64,000 bases of DNA, from NCBI GenBank assembly GCA_022829145.1, contig CM040753.1:4114149-4178148 (forward strand). Reading direction: 5' to 3'. The notes under the pieces are model-generated. The model searched no databases, was not told the DNA's origin, and worked only from the letters and a program-made list of their open reading frames with translations. Origin of the DNA: Albula goreensis. Taxonomy: Eukaryota > Chordata > Actinopteri > Albuliformes > Albulidae. Positions within the stretch are counted from its first letter, which is position 1. Each line of letters begins with the position of its first letter. The position numbers were made by a program, and so were the translations under genes. Positions 23,518-36,600 of this stretch are shown here, piece after piece.

Positions 23518-25550
23518 GGGAGCTGGCTAAAATAAACCCGACAACGAAAATACACGTGGCAATGGCGTGACTCTTGAATATGACAGCAAACTATTCCATG
23601 CGAAATGTCTTGGTCGTCTAAAACAGTTACTATTAGTTTACTTTGAATAACCCACTGAGGATAGTCGTGAGGGTGATATAGATTTTATCCGCACAGAATC
23701 CCACTTCCGCCTTCCCAACGTGATCAGAATAACAATGTAACGTCATCTTTAGGTAACGCCTATTTTTCTGCACTTCATTTATTAAGTGGAAAAGTTTTCT
23801 TCATTATCAAATCGGGTGAACCGTCACTAATTTTGAATACTTTTATGGCTTTTTACATAGTATACATGTTATGCACATACGTATTTTGAAAATCTCATTA
23901 GCCTAGAATGGGCCCATTGAGATGGCAAAGAGAACTGCAAATAACTTTTTTTTTTTTTTTTTTTACAGTGTTTCATTAAGTAGCTCATTGTAAGAAGCCA
24001 GAAAGAGCTGGTGAAGTCATTGCCTTTTTTGTTTGGGTATAGGTCAAACTAGCAACCTTGGGTGTTGTGCAAATATAACGCTGCAGCTATCTCGTTTTTT
24101 AATCTCATTTCTTAACCTGTAAAGTTTTGCGATTTGTTTTAGGAAAGCGTAGTAATACCAAAGCCTGAACTAGCTTATTGAAACCAATAACAAGTCTCCA
24201 TTTGTTAGCAAGCACCTGTCTCTGTCCAGATACGAAATAACGTTAACTTTAAAAGAATGCATGATTAGAATCGTCCCATTATTAAACATAACATACAGAC
24301 ATTATACCTGCATAAAAAAACATCTGAAAAAGGAATGTGCTACAATTTCACCCAGCAGTGCCTTTCTCAGATACCCCACATTACTCGAGGGGACAAAATA
24401 AATGCTCGTTTCACAACGCACCACTCTATAATAACTGCAGTAACCACAATATGTACTTAATAACTACAGTTAATCCGATGCCACAGACCAGTGCCAATAT
24501 ATCACTATATTGGCACTGGTCAGCGTGGGATCGAAGCAAGAGAGGGAAAATAAATGTGGCTGTAAGCACTGCTTGATTTCGTCCATAGATTCGTCCATAA
24601 GAGATTATCTTATCAAAAATCAGCATCAATTATTGGATGTTCAATGTATTACAATTGCATTGGTTTTCTATGGTTTCAAGAACCTATACATTCAAGTAGT
24701 AAAATGCAAGCTGGTCCTCTTGTGGTATGAAAAGTAACTGCCAAAATTTTTAAGAAATATCATTTTGGATCAGTTTTCTGTAGAAAAAATAACTTTTTCC
24801 AGCTGAATATTCTTTTGGTATACGCGTGAATTTTTCCTATGGTCAGGGGTAGTTTGGCAGAGGTACTATATTGCCCTCTAGTGGATGGTTGTTAGCATTG
24901 CCAAAAATAGGACGACGTGGTGTATAATTGACAGGATAATTTAAGCGCCAGCTGCCTTTGTCACCTAAACAACCTGGAATTAACATCTGCAAAGGGCTTA
25001 CATATTTTTATTGAATGTAGGAGGATACTTTTTATACTATGCATTATTTTTCATAATTACTGTATATATTATTTTACTGTCATGCATTTCTTTGAAATTA
25101 TGAAGTCAAGACTGAATAATTAATTCACATAATTTTCAGTATATTTTATTTCACAAATGTACAGTCTGTGTCACATTTATTACAAATGCAGAAATAAGAA
25201 TTTGCAAAATATTTAGAAACGTACAGCACCAGGAGAAAACATCTTAATAAAACCTATTTAGCAAAGTTTTTTTAAGAATTGCATGTCAACGGAAAAGAGG
25301 ATAGGAGGCGAAATCTTTGACCGTGTGGTGCAGTACGCAGTGACCGCCCTCCTGTCTTGTTCACGTTATGGCCGTTTATGTAGATTAATCTGAAGCCGCA
25401 GTTGAAAGCAAACACCATTATCTTGGGGCTGGATGTGGTTGGGAAACGTCGATTGTGCGCGAGCCTTCGGTGCCCTTCGGGCGGAGCTCGATGCGTCTCT
25501 TCTCGCTCCGCGGCCGTCGGACGAGGGATGGAGACCGCGGACGGTTATCA
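23518..25550. other. Intergenic between vps4b pseudogene and ankrd29
   Basis: This should hold the former vps4b promoter just above 23,517 and the ankrd29 3' UTR below 25,551. Poly-T at 23,947-23,964. A perfect 36-nt palindrome lies at 24,486-24,521. I see no additional exon. Confidence 0.55.
24486..24521. repeat. Perfect 16-bp inverted repeat with 4-nt loop
   Basis: GACCAGTGCCAATATA, loop TCAC, then TATATTGGCACTGGTC. The arms match at all 16 positions. Transcribed RNA or single-stranded DNA would form a strong hairpin. It is shorter than a typical microRNA precursor stem and no host transcript is evident. Confidence 0.95.
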
Positions 25551-28500
25551 TCAACTGCTTCCGTTCGCCGTCTGTTTCCGCAGCAGTCTCAGGATCCGGT
25601 CGTTTTGTGTGAGGTCCCCAGGCTGTTCGTTGTTCTGGGTGGAATGACAGCAAACGACAAAACAGAGTTCAAAAGCGAGGTCATCATTCGGTTCAGGGCA
25701 GTCAACCTGATTGTTGTAAGACATTTAAACTACCTTAGCATTGCTGTTATAGTCATGGTCAATAACTATATAAGGGACTTTATATGACACATATGGCACA
25801 TGTATGGACAACTCCTCAAGTCAAACCAACCTGTCATGTGCAGCTGAGTATATGGCAATTTCCCACAGTGAGACTTTGAAGTCGGCAATTGATGCAGTGA
25901 AATTTACATACAGTAGTACATATCACAACAGCCAGTTCCAATATTGTGTCAACTACTGAGCCTGTCTCATGTTTCCGTTGATTTGTTATTTACATAATAC
26001 TCTTTCATGCACTTCAGTGGTAATCTAGCTCGTGGTGGTATCATAAGTAGAGGCCTAGGAAACAAAAATGAAATGTGTGTCTAATCACAAAGCAGCATAG
26101 CAACTGAAATTGAAATCCCTTGAAGTTTTTATCTGACATGCATTGAATGATGGAATCTCCTGCTACAGGGGTTTTATGGCAGAGCAGATAAGTGGACTGA
26201 CAGCCTTCAAGCTGGACACTGCAGTGATCTTCTGCAGTGGAAGTTTCCATCAGAACAGCCCAACAAATCTGAAATGTAGCCGTACACGTTATCAGCCTGC
26301 TAGGAAACAAAACAGAATCAAAATGGCAAAATCCTTCCCTGGAGACAATCAACCCGGCCTGGTACGTGAGAGGGCGGGGCCTACTGACAAGCAGACCCCA
26401 CCCACTCCCAGCCATGAGGGCGGGGCCTAAAGAAGGTGGAGCCTGAGAGAAAGCCAGAGACTCCTAACAAGTCACAAGCTCAGCCAAAAAAAAATTACAT
26501 ATCCTCTGTTGTCAAAACGGATCCAGTTTCCATGGCAACACAAATTTCTTGCCCCACTTGTTTGTGAACCAGACAACCTCTCAGAGCCTTGCTCTGACAG
26601 CCCCCTACGGCGACAGCACTTAACTTGCTCTCTTTTTCCACATTCACTCTGTTGAGGCTCCTTCCTTCCCCCTGACTGCATCTCTCTATTTCTCTCTCTC
26701 CCTCCATCCCTCTCCCTCTCTCCTGCATATTGCTGTAGAGATTCAAACCCTCAGAGGGAAATATTTATAAATGCTAACACAGGGCAGTTATAATACCCAG
26801 TGCTCCTCTCTCTCTCTTTCTCTCGCTCTCTCTTTTTGGCAGATGTTCTCCATCTAAAGCCAACATCTCAGCAAAAAAATGCCACTACTGACAGTGTTTG
26901 CTAAACCGCGCAGCCGCTTTGCTTCCAGCACCCTCACAACACATAATTTCCACAATTCCGACGCCCCAACCCCACATGATAAGCGACATGCAACTCCTCT
27001 GAAGGATTCCGCCAAAAACAAACCCAAGAATGTCCGCCGGCTGTCTGCGGAAATCCATGACAAATATTGTCCCTGTGAAGGATGCAGTTGTGCTTGGCAT
27101 AACAAAATAAATCCCAGAGGGAGTGAAATGCCCACTCAGCTCTTCCTGGAGTTTTGCAGCTATATATCACATCCTGCAGTCTGAAAATGGTGTTGCATGA
27201 TAATCTTCATAAGTGATTTGGCCATGAGACTTATTTTCCTGACCCCTCTCCAAAACGTTTTTCTCACATGCCATAAGTGTGTGTTCTTTCTATATTACAG
27301 ACATGACATAGCTGCCCTATCAGCATAGCTACTGAACAACTGAAGGGTTATTGTTTTTCTGACCGGGTCCATGAAGTCCTACATCACCAGTGTCTGCATG
27401 TGTTTTGTCAGCATTTCGTTGGGTAAAATCACAGAGTAGGTGGGCCTCTAAGATGGCTCCGTGATTCATTCTGTGGAACAGGCAGAGCCCACAGCAGCGG
27501 CCGCACGGCCGGCTTATGACCTGGCACTCCGGGCCTGCGGTGTGGACCCACCTTATTTGTTACATTGGGATCTGCGTTGGCACCGAGCAGAAGCACCACT
27601 GACCGGACATTCCCGCCCATTACTGCAGCATGAGGGCCGTGGACCCATTCTGGGGATCAGAGAGATCAGAGTGTCACCCAGGTTAAAAACAGTACTACAC
27701 CTGCCTTTGGGTTTCACCAGTGTTAAGTACAGACCATCTGCCAATGAGAAAGTAACGCAAAAATATATTTGTGAAAAGACCTACTATGCTTTATTTAACT
27801 CTTAAAATGTACATATACAGGCCCACTAATCACAAGCCATGCATGTGCATGCATGTGTGTTTGTGTGTGTGTGTGCTAGACAGTGAGTTAGCATTGGCTT
27901 ATCAGTATCATTTGGGTTTTCTTCTGAAGAGATAATAGCGGGAGCAGAACTGTGAGAGATGCTTAACTGAGAGAGATTTCGAAGGTCCCGACAGGAAAGG
28001 GTGGGTAAATTTGGTGCAGATGCCTGATGAAATCTTGAGAAAATGAAGCTCCATAACATGGAGAATGTGAAGCACCGCGTCACTCCCGGTCCATACCTTC
28101 AGAAGGCCGAGCGAAGGGGAGAACTTCAGGAGCTCCTCGATGACGTTGTTGTGCCCTTTGTAAGCTGCCTTGAACAATGCGGTTGACCCATCCTTCAAAG
28201 AGAGGGGTGGACAACAGCATGTGACTCATATACATTTCCGTCCCGTAACAGATACACACCCCACACCAGTTTCCTAAAATACTGACCCTGTCCCAGGACA
28301 CGGATCATGTTTTAAAGAAGTGCAGTCAATCAAACCAGCGGAATAGAAAGTTATGCAGTGCACACTTACATTTTTGATGCTATTACACTTGCAACTGCTC
28401 TAATGCACTACTCTAAGTCACTGTAAACTACAAGACATTTGATAAGGGACTCAGATTAATGTCATTTGGTCATTTGTATTAGATACTGTGCATATTCTTT

Positions 28501-31500
28501 GTGAGCAACCCAGACGCAGTGAAAATATTGTACCTAGAAAACAGATCTCATTTTAAACAAGCACAGGATGAGTGCAGGGGGGGCCTACGCCCATAGAGGA
28601 ACAATGACTGAATGCATTTTTAATATGCTTTCCACACAGAATCAGGAGCTGATTAATAATGCAGACTTGCTTATTATGGGATATGTGGTGCGCTGCGCTT
28701 TTTAGAGAGGATTTAGGGAATCTCTGGGGTGTGTGAACATGCTCTGTACTTTTCTATCGGCATCCCGCTCAGCACCACGTAGCAGCAGAACCTTCACCAC
28801 CTCACTGTGTCCCATCTGGGCTGCCATCCAAAGAGGGGCGGTGCCATCCTGCAGTGGAATAATTATGGTACTTGTAGTTTTATTTTTTTTTTTTTAAAAT
28901 CAGAGCTTATTATGAATTTATTGTTTTAGAATCAAGATTTTCACTTCAGGTTACTGAATTTAACTTGCATTAGTGGTGTAGTTTAGGAAAAATGCAGAGA
29001 GGAGAGGAGACTGGAAGAGAGAGAGGGAAAACAAAAGGAAGGACAGAGGAAGAGAGAATGAAGAGGAAATGAGAGAAAAAAGAGGACAGAAACGATGAGA
29101 CAAAAGAATGTACGGAAGAATAAAGGAACCAGAAAGGGATGTAAATAAAAGAGGGGGAGGTGGCACAGAAGAGGACAACAGGGTCTAAAGTAGAGGACGT
29201 GATGAAGGAAAACCTTTCCTGTGCTCTGCACTACTGAGCGTGCTCACCTCCCGAGGGTGATTGACCTTGGCTCCTGACGTTAGAAGGTGGCGTATTATGG
29301 TCACATGACCTTCTTGGGCAGCAAGGAAAAGGGGCGTGGCGCCATCCTGAAAAAGAGACGACATGAGGATGATCACATTACGTGTTACGCGATCCAAACA
29401 CGCCACACACAGCGTGTCAAACATTCCACTACAAAGGACAAAGTTTGTAGCACAGTCCGTACAAGGGAACGTTTTTATACGAGCGGTCACTTATAGACAT
29501 CTCTCACTTTACACTTAGGCTGTGACTCGTTTCCTCTTTGAAATAACAGAAAGAGCTGAATGTGTAATTCTGCAACATTTTATACATATACATATATACA
29601 GTATACTTATTTTATACAGTATATACTGCTCCCTGGCCTAGCAATCGTCTGGTTATGGTCTAACAATAAATAAGAAATAACCAGCATGATTTCAGTCTCT
29701 CTCTGAAGCTTTCATTGAAAAACAAACCCTGCCGTTAGGAGAAAAATGAGAGCTGAGATTTTCACAGTGACTCAGCAGTGAGCTGAAAGATTTCACTGGG
29801 GCTTTTGGCATGTCATTCTAGAGCTAGCCAACCATTTATTTTGGGCACAATAACAAGTATATCCAGGTATACGATGTCAGGTTTCTTTCTCTTCTTCTGC
29901 TTTTTTTTTAAACTGTACTTCATATTGTAGCATAGGTGTGGGGGGACTGCATCCGCGGTCACTCACGCTCAGCTGGTCGTGAACGTTGGCGCCATTCTTC
30001 AGCAGGGTCTCCACCACCTTGGCGTGCCCGTGCTGGGAGGCGGCCGAGAGAGGCGTGCCGCCATCCTGCCGAAAGATGAAGACAGCAGAACGGCGGCGCT
30101 TTAGCGTGTGCCAGGGGACTGAAGGACGCATCAGGTCAGAGGTAGTCTCCCGGAAAGCGTTTTTTTTCTCTGACGCAGCAGGCGTGAGTCTACTTTTCAT
30201 GTGTGTCAGCATGTTCCCAGCGTCCTCTCAGCTCCCCCACAGTCACCAGGTTGGGGGAAAGAGACTCATCTCACTCAGCTTCTCCCATTTTTTACATTTT
30301 AAGGCTGGTAGAAGACTCTCTTACCCATAGCTTCTTGCACAGCTTACACTGTTTCACATTGTCCACTTACTATTTCTACAGCTGGTACCCTCTGCTCAAA
30401 GGTATAACAGCAGTGCCCAACCTGAGAGATAAACCTGCAACCTCTAGGTCACTTGCCCAGCTCCTGACCATTGTACTGCCCTGCTGCCCCCCTACAGTCT
30501 GTTTTTCCTAATCCTGCTGAGTCTGCTCCATGTTTTAGAAATGTGTGACCATGCCCCCAACCACCCCCCCAAACCCCCCAGGGAGGCTCAGCACCTTAGT
30601 CTCGATGTCTGTAGAGGCCCCAAACTCCAGCAGCAGCTTCACAATGTCGTTGTGACCCTGCTGGGCGGCGAAGAACAGGGCTGTGGAACCAGTCTGGAAA
30701 AAAAAAACAGACGCATCACTTCCTCAATCATGTGACCAGGGAAATTTTATAATGCAGTATTTCAAATACAAAATAATAAATGGATGCGATAAATAAATAA
30801 AGAATTGAACGTACACTGTTCGGAGGCTGTGACTACTTTGCAGTGTCCCTTTCTGAGAGAGCTATTGCCATCTAGTGGTAAAAGGGAGGTACTATTGTGC
30901 CTTTGGTGGAGACATAAGTGAGTGAGTGAGTGAGTGAGTAAGGACTGCTGTTTCTATGCCTGACTGTCACAGCCAAAAACTTGAAGACAGATTTAATGTT
31001 TCTGTCTGTATTTATGCAAGGCTGAACTCTTGAATAATGTTATTCTTACAGGAACATTTAAAGAAGGAAACTGTTATTTTTCTCCTCCATCTGGAACACT
31101 GTGGAGACATGCCCTCATGCAGCAAGTACATCTAACTCACCACGAATCTATGATTTTATGTCTATTTAAAAACCCCTCGGCATACAGCTCTCAAAAGTAG
31201 CCAGATCCTCTCGTGAAAAACGTGTGTGCGTGGAGCACTGGCTACAATGGAATAAAAAAATCAGTGAATTATAATTGCATTAATTTCCTGACAGCCAAAA
31301 AAACACACGTTTTTGGAGAGCACTAAACGAGTATAAAATGAACACGTGAAGAGCTAAATTCGCAGAGAGCACTTAGCGAGCCATTATACTTGCATTTAGC
31401 CTCATAGGGTCCCACGGGCAGGGCACATGTGCAGCAGACAGGCATGAATAATGCATTGCCTATCCGGTCTCTGCTCCATACTGCTGCTTAAGCTGCTGCT

Positions 31501-34100
31501 TACCACAGCATATTTTCACAGTCCCTCCAGGATCTCAGAAAGGTTTCAGAAGCCAGCCAGGCAGCCAATCAGAGCGAAGGATGGTCTCTGCAGGACTCTG
31601 GTCCATACCGGTCAATGTATCGACAGCTCAGAATTCTGGGTAATTACATCCTTTTACTGGATTACGCCCACTTATTTACCAGTGCTACGACCTACTGATA
31701 ATGCTGAAAACAAGGTAGTAGCTTTACAGAGCTTGTCACACAAAATAAAGAAAAAACATAATGTACATGGAAAAAATACAGAGTTTAAAAACAAAAATAT
31801 ATAAAATTCCCTGTTCCCAGCCAGCCAGCCCCCTTCTCATCATTTGCACAGATTAGCCCGAGGGTATTCTCAAGGAAATATTTTAGCGTCTGCATCCTGT
31901 CTCTCGCTGGCTTCTTTCATCTTACTAACTAGCAGATAAGAGCAATGTGAAGCTGATCATTAAAATTGGGTTGGAATGGCGAGTTTTGGGGCTTAACACA
32001 GCCTCAGAGTTCAGCCGTGTACATCCTGACTGTTGTGGACAGGGGAGGACGGGGAATATCTTTGCCCTTGGCGGCAAGCGAAGACAGGGATATGGAGGGA
32101 GTCGTTTGCCATAGTACACCCCCCCCCCATCTACGCACATCCTTTCCAATAATACCTCTCTCTGTACGTTGATGTCCGCCCCCTGCATGATCAGCTCTCT
32201 GGAGCAATCGTAGTGGCCGGAGTAGGACGCCACCATCAGCGCCGTGGTGCCACACTGGAATGCAAATGACATCACAATCAGGAACCACGGCAACAGAGGT
32301 AAGCTGACACACTCAAACCCATTACTATTACATCACATTTAACCCTTACAGAAGTAAACACACTACAGCACACAGAGTAAATACACTGAGAAGTGCATTT
32401 ATAGTATATTTAGAATAAAACACAGTATGTTGTATTTCCAAGGCGGACCAGTTGTCCTTCACATCCCCATATCCATATTACACAGCTGGACATTCACTGT
32501 AGAATTTTGAGACAAGTTACATTTCGCTCAAGGGAACAATGGCAATGCACCACTTGGGACATGAACCTGCAACCTCTGACTTACAAGCCCAATAACAGTG
32601 GGTAGAGAGGGAACATCTTAACAACATGGCCTCAGGTTTGAATCCGTGTTTGCGTGTTGCCCCTCCTTTTACCACCAAGAGGAGAAAGACAAAATACCCA
32701 GCCATATAAACTGGTCAACTAAAAAACAGTATGCTGTGCCAAGTCACCCTGGACAAGGACATCCACAAAGCAAATAAATAATGTATTTGAACACTGGATG
32801 GATCTCTGACAGAATACATAACTATTTCAAGTCTATAAATGGGCAAAGTGATCGGGTTACCAGTTACTCACAGTAACAGTGATACAAGCTAATTCCATCG
32901 TACTGCTGCGGGCTGCAGAGCGATGACTGATGACTGGTTCACAGAACAGCCTGTGCTGGCAAATTACAGGGATCATCAAGTGCCATTCCTCCATCACAAA
33001 TAAACATCCAATCCTCATCCCCAAATCTTGTAACCATCTCCCCAAAACATAACCAAAACGATCATAATACGACAACACTACTGTAACTCTCTCCCTTATT
33101 CTCTCTCTCTCACACATACACACACACACAAGTACCCTGAAGGTTTTAAGATGTGGGGAAAAAAAAAACACAAATTCACTGTTTGCCCCAAGTGGATTAT
33201 TATCTGTGATTTGTTTGAATTCCAGGAGTATTTCTGTATAACATATCATTTCTGGTTTTATTCTTTGATTCCTTTGATCTCTGAAAGACAGAAAGATGTT
33301 CTGAGAACTAAATAGATGCCCAAACGCTCTATTCCAGACACAGCCAACTGATCTTCTTTTGAATTCAACAACAGACATCCTGGCCTTTTGAAGGGGATCA
33401 AATGAAATGATGTAGTATTGGCTGTTTTATCACACTCCCTCTCTATGCACAGATACAGACACACGTACTGATACTCAACGAGAAATTAGACAAAAAAGCC
33501 CTGACACACACCCAAACCCCACACTACATAACACACACACATGCACATAACCCCACACACACACACACACACACACCCAAACCCCACACACATAACACAC
33601 ACACATGCACATAAGTCCCACACACACACACACACACACACACCCAAACCCCACACTACATAACACACACATGCACATAAGTCCACACACACCACACACA
33701 CACACACACACACACCCAAACCCTGCACCACATAACACACACACATGCACATAAGTCCACACACTCACACACACACACACCCAAACCCTGCAACACATAA
33801 CACACACTCACACACCCAAAGACCTCACCTCACCACATAACACACACACACACACCCAAAGACACCTCACCCATAAACACACCCAAACACATGCCAACAT
33901 AAAACACACACATGCACATAAGTCCACACACACACACACACACACACCCAAACCACACACACACACAACACACACACATGCACACACACACCACACACAC
34001 ACACACAAACACACACCCAAACCCTGCACCACATAACACACACACACACACCCAAACCCCACACTACATAACACACACACACACCCAAACCCCACACTAC

Positions 34101-34135
<35 letters not shown>

Positions 34136-34174
34136 AAACCCCACACTACATAACACACACCCAAACCCCACACT

Positions 34175-34230
<56 letters not shown>

Positions 34231-34269
34231 AAACCCCACAATACATAACACACCCAAACCCCACACTAC

Positions 34270-34310
<41 letters not shown>

Positions 34311-34349
34311 AAACCCCACACTACATAACACACACACATGCACATAAGT

Positions 34350-34401
<52 letters not shown>

Positions 34402-34673
34402 AAACCCCACACTACATAACACACACACATGCACATAAGTCCACACACACACGCACAAACACACACCCAAACCCTGCACCACATAACACACACACACACA
34501 CCCAAACCCTCACCACATAACACACACTCACACACCCAAAGACCTCACCTCACCACATAACACACACACACAAACACACATGCCAATCTCCACTCAAAAA
34601 CACACACAATGAAACACACACACTGCATAAACACAGACACACATACATTAAGTCACTTTGCAACGTAATTTGT

Positions 34674-34758
<85 letters not shown>

Positions 34759-36271
34759 CAGACAAACGCAAGCCTCCAATACAAGCACATGCATAAACAA
34801 CACATTTACCCCCCCCCCTTGTTCTGTCCTACCACAGGTGGTTTATGGGAAAAGCGTGTGGGTGTAGCGCGCTGGCATGCAGCAATCGTACGCTGTCTTT
34901 GCAGTCTGCGTCCACACGGCCGCTGTTCAGGAGTAGCTGCAGTAGAGCCAGGTTCCCCTTCCGTGCCGCCCAAAACACAGCGTTGGCCAGCGGAGTTTCC
35001 TTCTGCAAAAACACACAGTCACCTGTCAGACGCCCGGAGGGACACACACAAACACACACACCCCACCTGCTGCACATTACAGAAGGAAGTCAAATCTAAA
35101 CCTAGTAAAACCCCTGCTGGAGTATCTGGGATACAGAGCACAACACATGTCATTGCTTATTCTTTTAGTTCCATAATTTTATCAGTATATTTACTTCTTT
35201 GATATTAGATTGTTTGATATATTAAACATTTATATATTTGATATAAAATAGTATATTTAGAACCAGGCAAACACAACTGGCATTTGTATCATACAACTCC
35301 CTAAAAAGGCAGCACAGGGTAAATTGATCAAATTAAGGCACAAACACCTAAGTGAGGGAGATATGTAAGTTATGGCCAAAATGAGCTGCTAGGAATTTAT
35401 ACAGCTCTAATCAAATGCAGTCAGATGTGCTGTTGGGTCTCAGACACAGACTTACCAGAGGGAATTTAGTCTGAGATACTGCTGGAAATTTAGATAGGCG
35501 TAAGTCAAGCAGGTGCACACAAACAGCAGTAAATGAGTTGCATTAGGTCTGTTGGAGTTCAACGCACCCCTCCTCTACGGCTCTATAACATGGTTCAACA
35601 TGTTATAGACACCCATAAAGGCGATATAATAATCTCTGGCTTTCCGAAACTCCCTTTTTGGCGGAGTAACCTAATATTATCATGCTTCAAGGCCCCTCGT
35701 TTTCCTGATGAAGTAGAAACATGTTCAGTACTTGATTTTGGCTACTGCTTGAAATGTCATTACTATAATGACTGTTACCATTTCACGAGCTAGAAATGTT
35801 AGTTTTTCAAAATACCCACAATACAGACTATATTTTTCCGTGCGATGCACAAATTATAGTACATATCCGAAACATAGTCGGTACGTTGCTATTTCTTTTG
35901 AACGCTTCTAGTTCGACCATTTGTTTACAGTCATACAACCGAAAACGAACTGCGTGGTTTCGATTTAAATGCCATTTCTGCACCAGCGATTTCTTAACGT
36001 TTTCCGTTAGGGTACTGGGACAAGGCTCGCGCTTTACTTCGTGCACTGAAGGTCAGGCGACATATCCCATTTCTATCCTGCTACACTTTATTGCGCAGTA
36101 ACCCCCCTCGGCAGTTTAAAATACGCAACATTACATAACATTAGAAATTAGGACCGCAGCCACCCTGTACAGGCAGACATGTAATAGCTATCAAGCTAGG
36201 TGTCATAGCATCCAGTAATCCAGAGATGCAGAAGGAGCGACGGAAAAGGCGTCGTTTACCTTGAACGACAT
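25551..36271 (-). CDS. ankrd29: Ankyrin repeat domain protein 29, complete gene
   Basis: Ankyrin-repeat protein of about 300 residues with poorly known function. Ten coding exons, high to low coordinate: 36260-36271 (MSFK); 34892-35002 (KETPLANAVFWAARKGNLAL); 32156-32254 (CGTTALMVASYSGHYDC); 30595-30693 (TGSTALFFAAQQGHNDIV); 29967-30065 (DGGTPLSAASQHGH); 29248-29346 (DGATPLFLAAQEGH); 28750-28848 (DGTAPLWMAAQMGH); 28097-28192 (DGSTALFKAAYKGH); 27552-27649 (NGSTAL, then a frameshift, then NVRSVVLLLGANADPNVTNK); 25551-25634 (NNEQPGDLTQNDRILRLLRK, stop). All introns are phase 0 and sit between repeats, so exons 3-7 are each exactly 99 nt (33 codons). It matches human ANKRD29 repeat by repeat, including the N-terminal FWAAR and C-terminal RILRLLR segments. 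No signal peptide or membrane segment is visible. It is transcribed away from the cathepsin and lama3 genes. The exon 9 lesion could make it a pseudogene or be a sequencing error. Confidence 0.94.
27552..27649 (-). CDS. ankrd29: ankrd29 exon 9 with apparent 1-base deletion
   Basis: The exon is 98 nt where its siblings are 99. It opens AATGGGTCCACGGCCCTC in frame (NGSTAL). The next bases read ATGCTGCAGTAATGG, giving MLQ and a stop, where the family needs HAAVMGGN; adding one C after CCCTC would restore HAAVM. After the lesion the other frame continues GGNVRSVVLLLGANADPNVT up to an intact GTGGGT donor. The acceptor (CCCCAG) is also intact. Confidence 0.85.
27820..27895. repeat. Short TG-rich tract in ankrd29 intron
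   Basis: Alternating TGCATG/TGTG sequence between ankrd29 exons 8 and 9; no further structure seen. Confidence 0.7.
30290..30490 (-). mobile_element. SINE, reverse orientation, in ankrd29 intron
   Basis: The plus strand shows an inverted tail (TTTACATTTTAAGGCTGGTA) followed by GCTCAAAGGTATAACAGCAG, then an inverted B box (AAACCTGCAACCTCTAGGTC) and head ending TACTGCCCTGCTGCCCCCC. This is the standard fish tRNA-derived SINE order, read backwards. Confidence 0.65.
32515..32785. mobile_element. Two SINE fragments, opposite orientations
   Basis: At 32,515-32,610 a minus-strand SINE shows an inverted B box (ATGAACCTGCAACCTCTGAC) after CGCTCAAGGGAACAATGGC. At 32,625-32,785 a plus-strand fragment shows TCAGGTTTGAATCCGTGTTT, then a body ending CACCCTGGACAAGGACATCC and an A-rich tail. 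They lie in the ankrd29 intron between exons 2 and 3. Confidence 0.5.
33495..34755. repeat. Large compound CA / CCCAAACCCCACACTACATA minisatellite
   Basis: About 1.25 kb in the ankrd29 intron between exons 2 and 3. Long (CA)n runs alternate with spacers such as CCCAAACCCCACACTACATA and ATGCACATAAGTCC, giving higher-order units of very different length. A longer block recurs: the segment CCCAAAGACCTCACCTCACC is seen near 33,817 and again near 34,536. The last 75 bp (34,677-34,752) is pure (CA)n. Open frames on either strand are His/Thr or Cys/Val low-complexity artefacts. Confidence 0.97.
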
Positions 36272-36600
36272 CCTGCAGAACTCAACTCACTCGTGACTCA
36301 TCTCACTTCAGCGTGCTTGCAGGGGGACGGCGGATCACCCTGTGCTGCAGTCAGTGCCTAATACCCACGCGTGAGATTTCGACCGGGAGTTCTGGCAGAA
36401 GACGTCGGCAGGTTCTGTGGCTAAACCCAGAACCATGCGAGTGCCGAGCAGCCGCCCACTGCAGTGCCGCACGCGATCACGCGCGAGGTGACATGCACGG
36501 GGAGCCCCCAGCTGTTTCCTACACATCAGCAGCGGCTCCGGCCGCAGCGCGTGCACGCCCTGCTTGGGACTCCCCACTAACTGGGTACTGTAACAGCTAC
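36100..36600 (-). promoter_or_regulatory. Probable ankrd29 promoter region, CpG-rich
   Basis: The sequence just upstream of the ankrd29 start (36,271), especially 36,360-36,560, is much richer in G+C and CpG than its surroundings (for example GCCGCACGCGATCACGCGCG). No TATA box is evident. The assignment rests on position and composition. Confidence 0.5.

Noticed and set aside
24486..24521. MicroRNA precursor
   Set aside because: The stem is only 16 bp with a 4-nt loop, shorter than needed for Drosha/Dicer processing; kept only as a palindrome.
25366..25653. 95-codon minus-strand open frame
   Set aside because: It is the wrong frame of the last ankrd29 exon (25,551-25,634) and its 3' UTR.
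33475..34535. Long Cys/Val and His/Thr open frames on both strands
   Set aside because: Translations of CA/TG simple repeats; low complexity only.
33495..34755. CRISPR-like array
   Set aside because: Spacers are themselves repeats and the context is a eukaryotic intron; it is a compound minisatellite.
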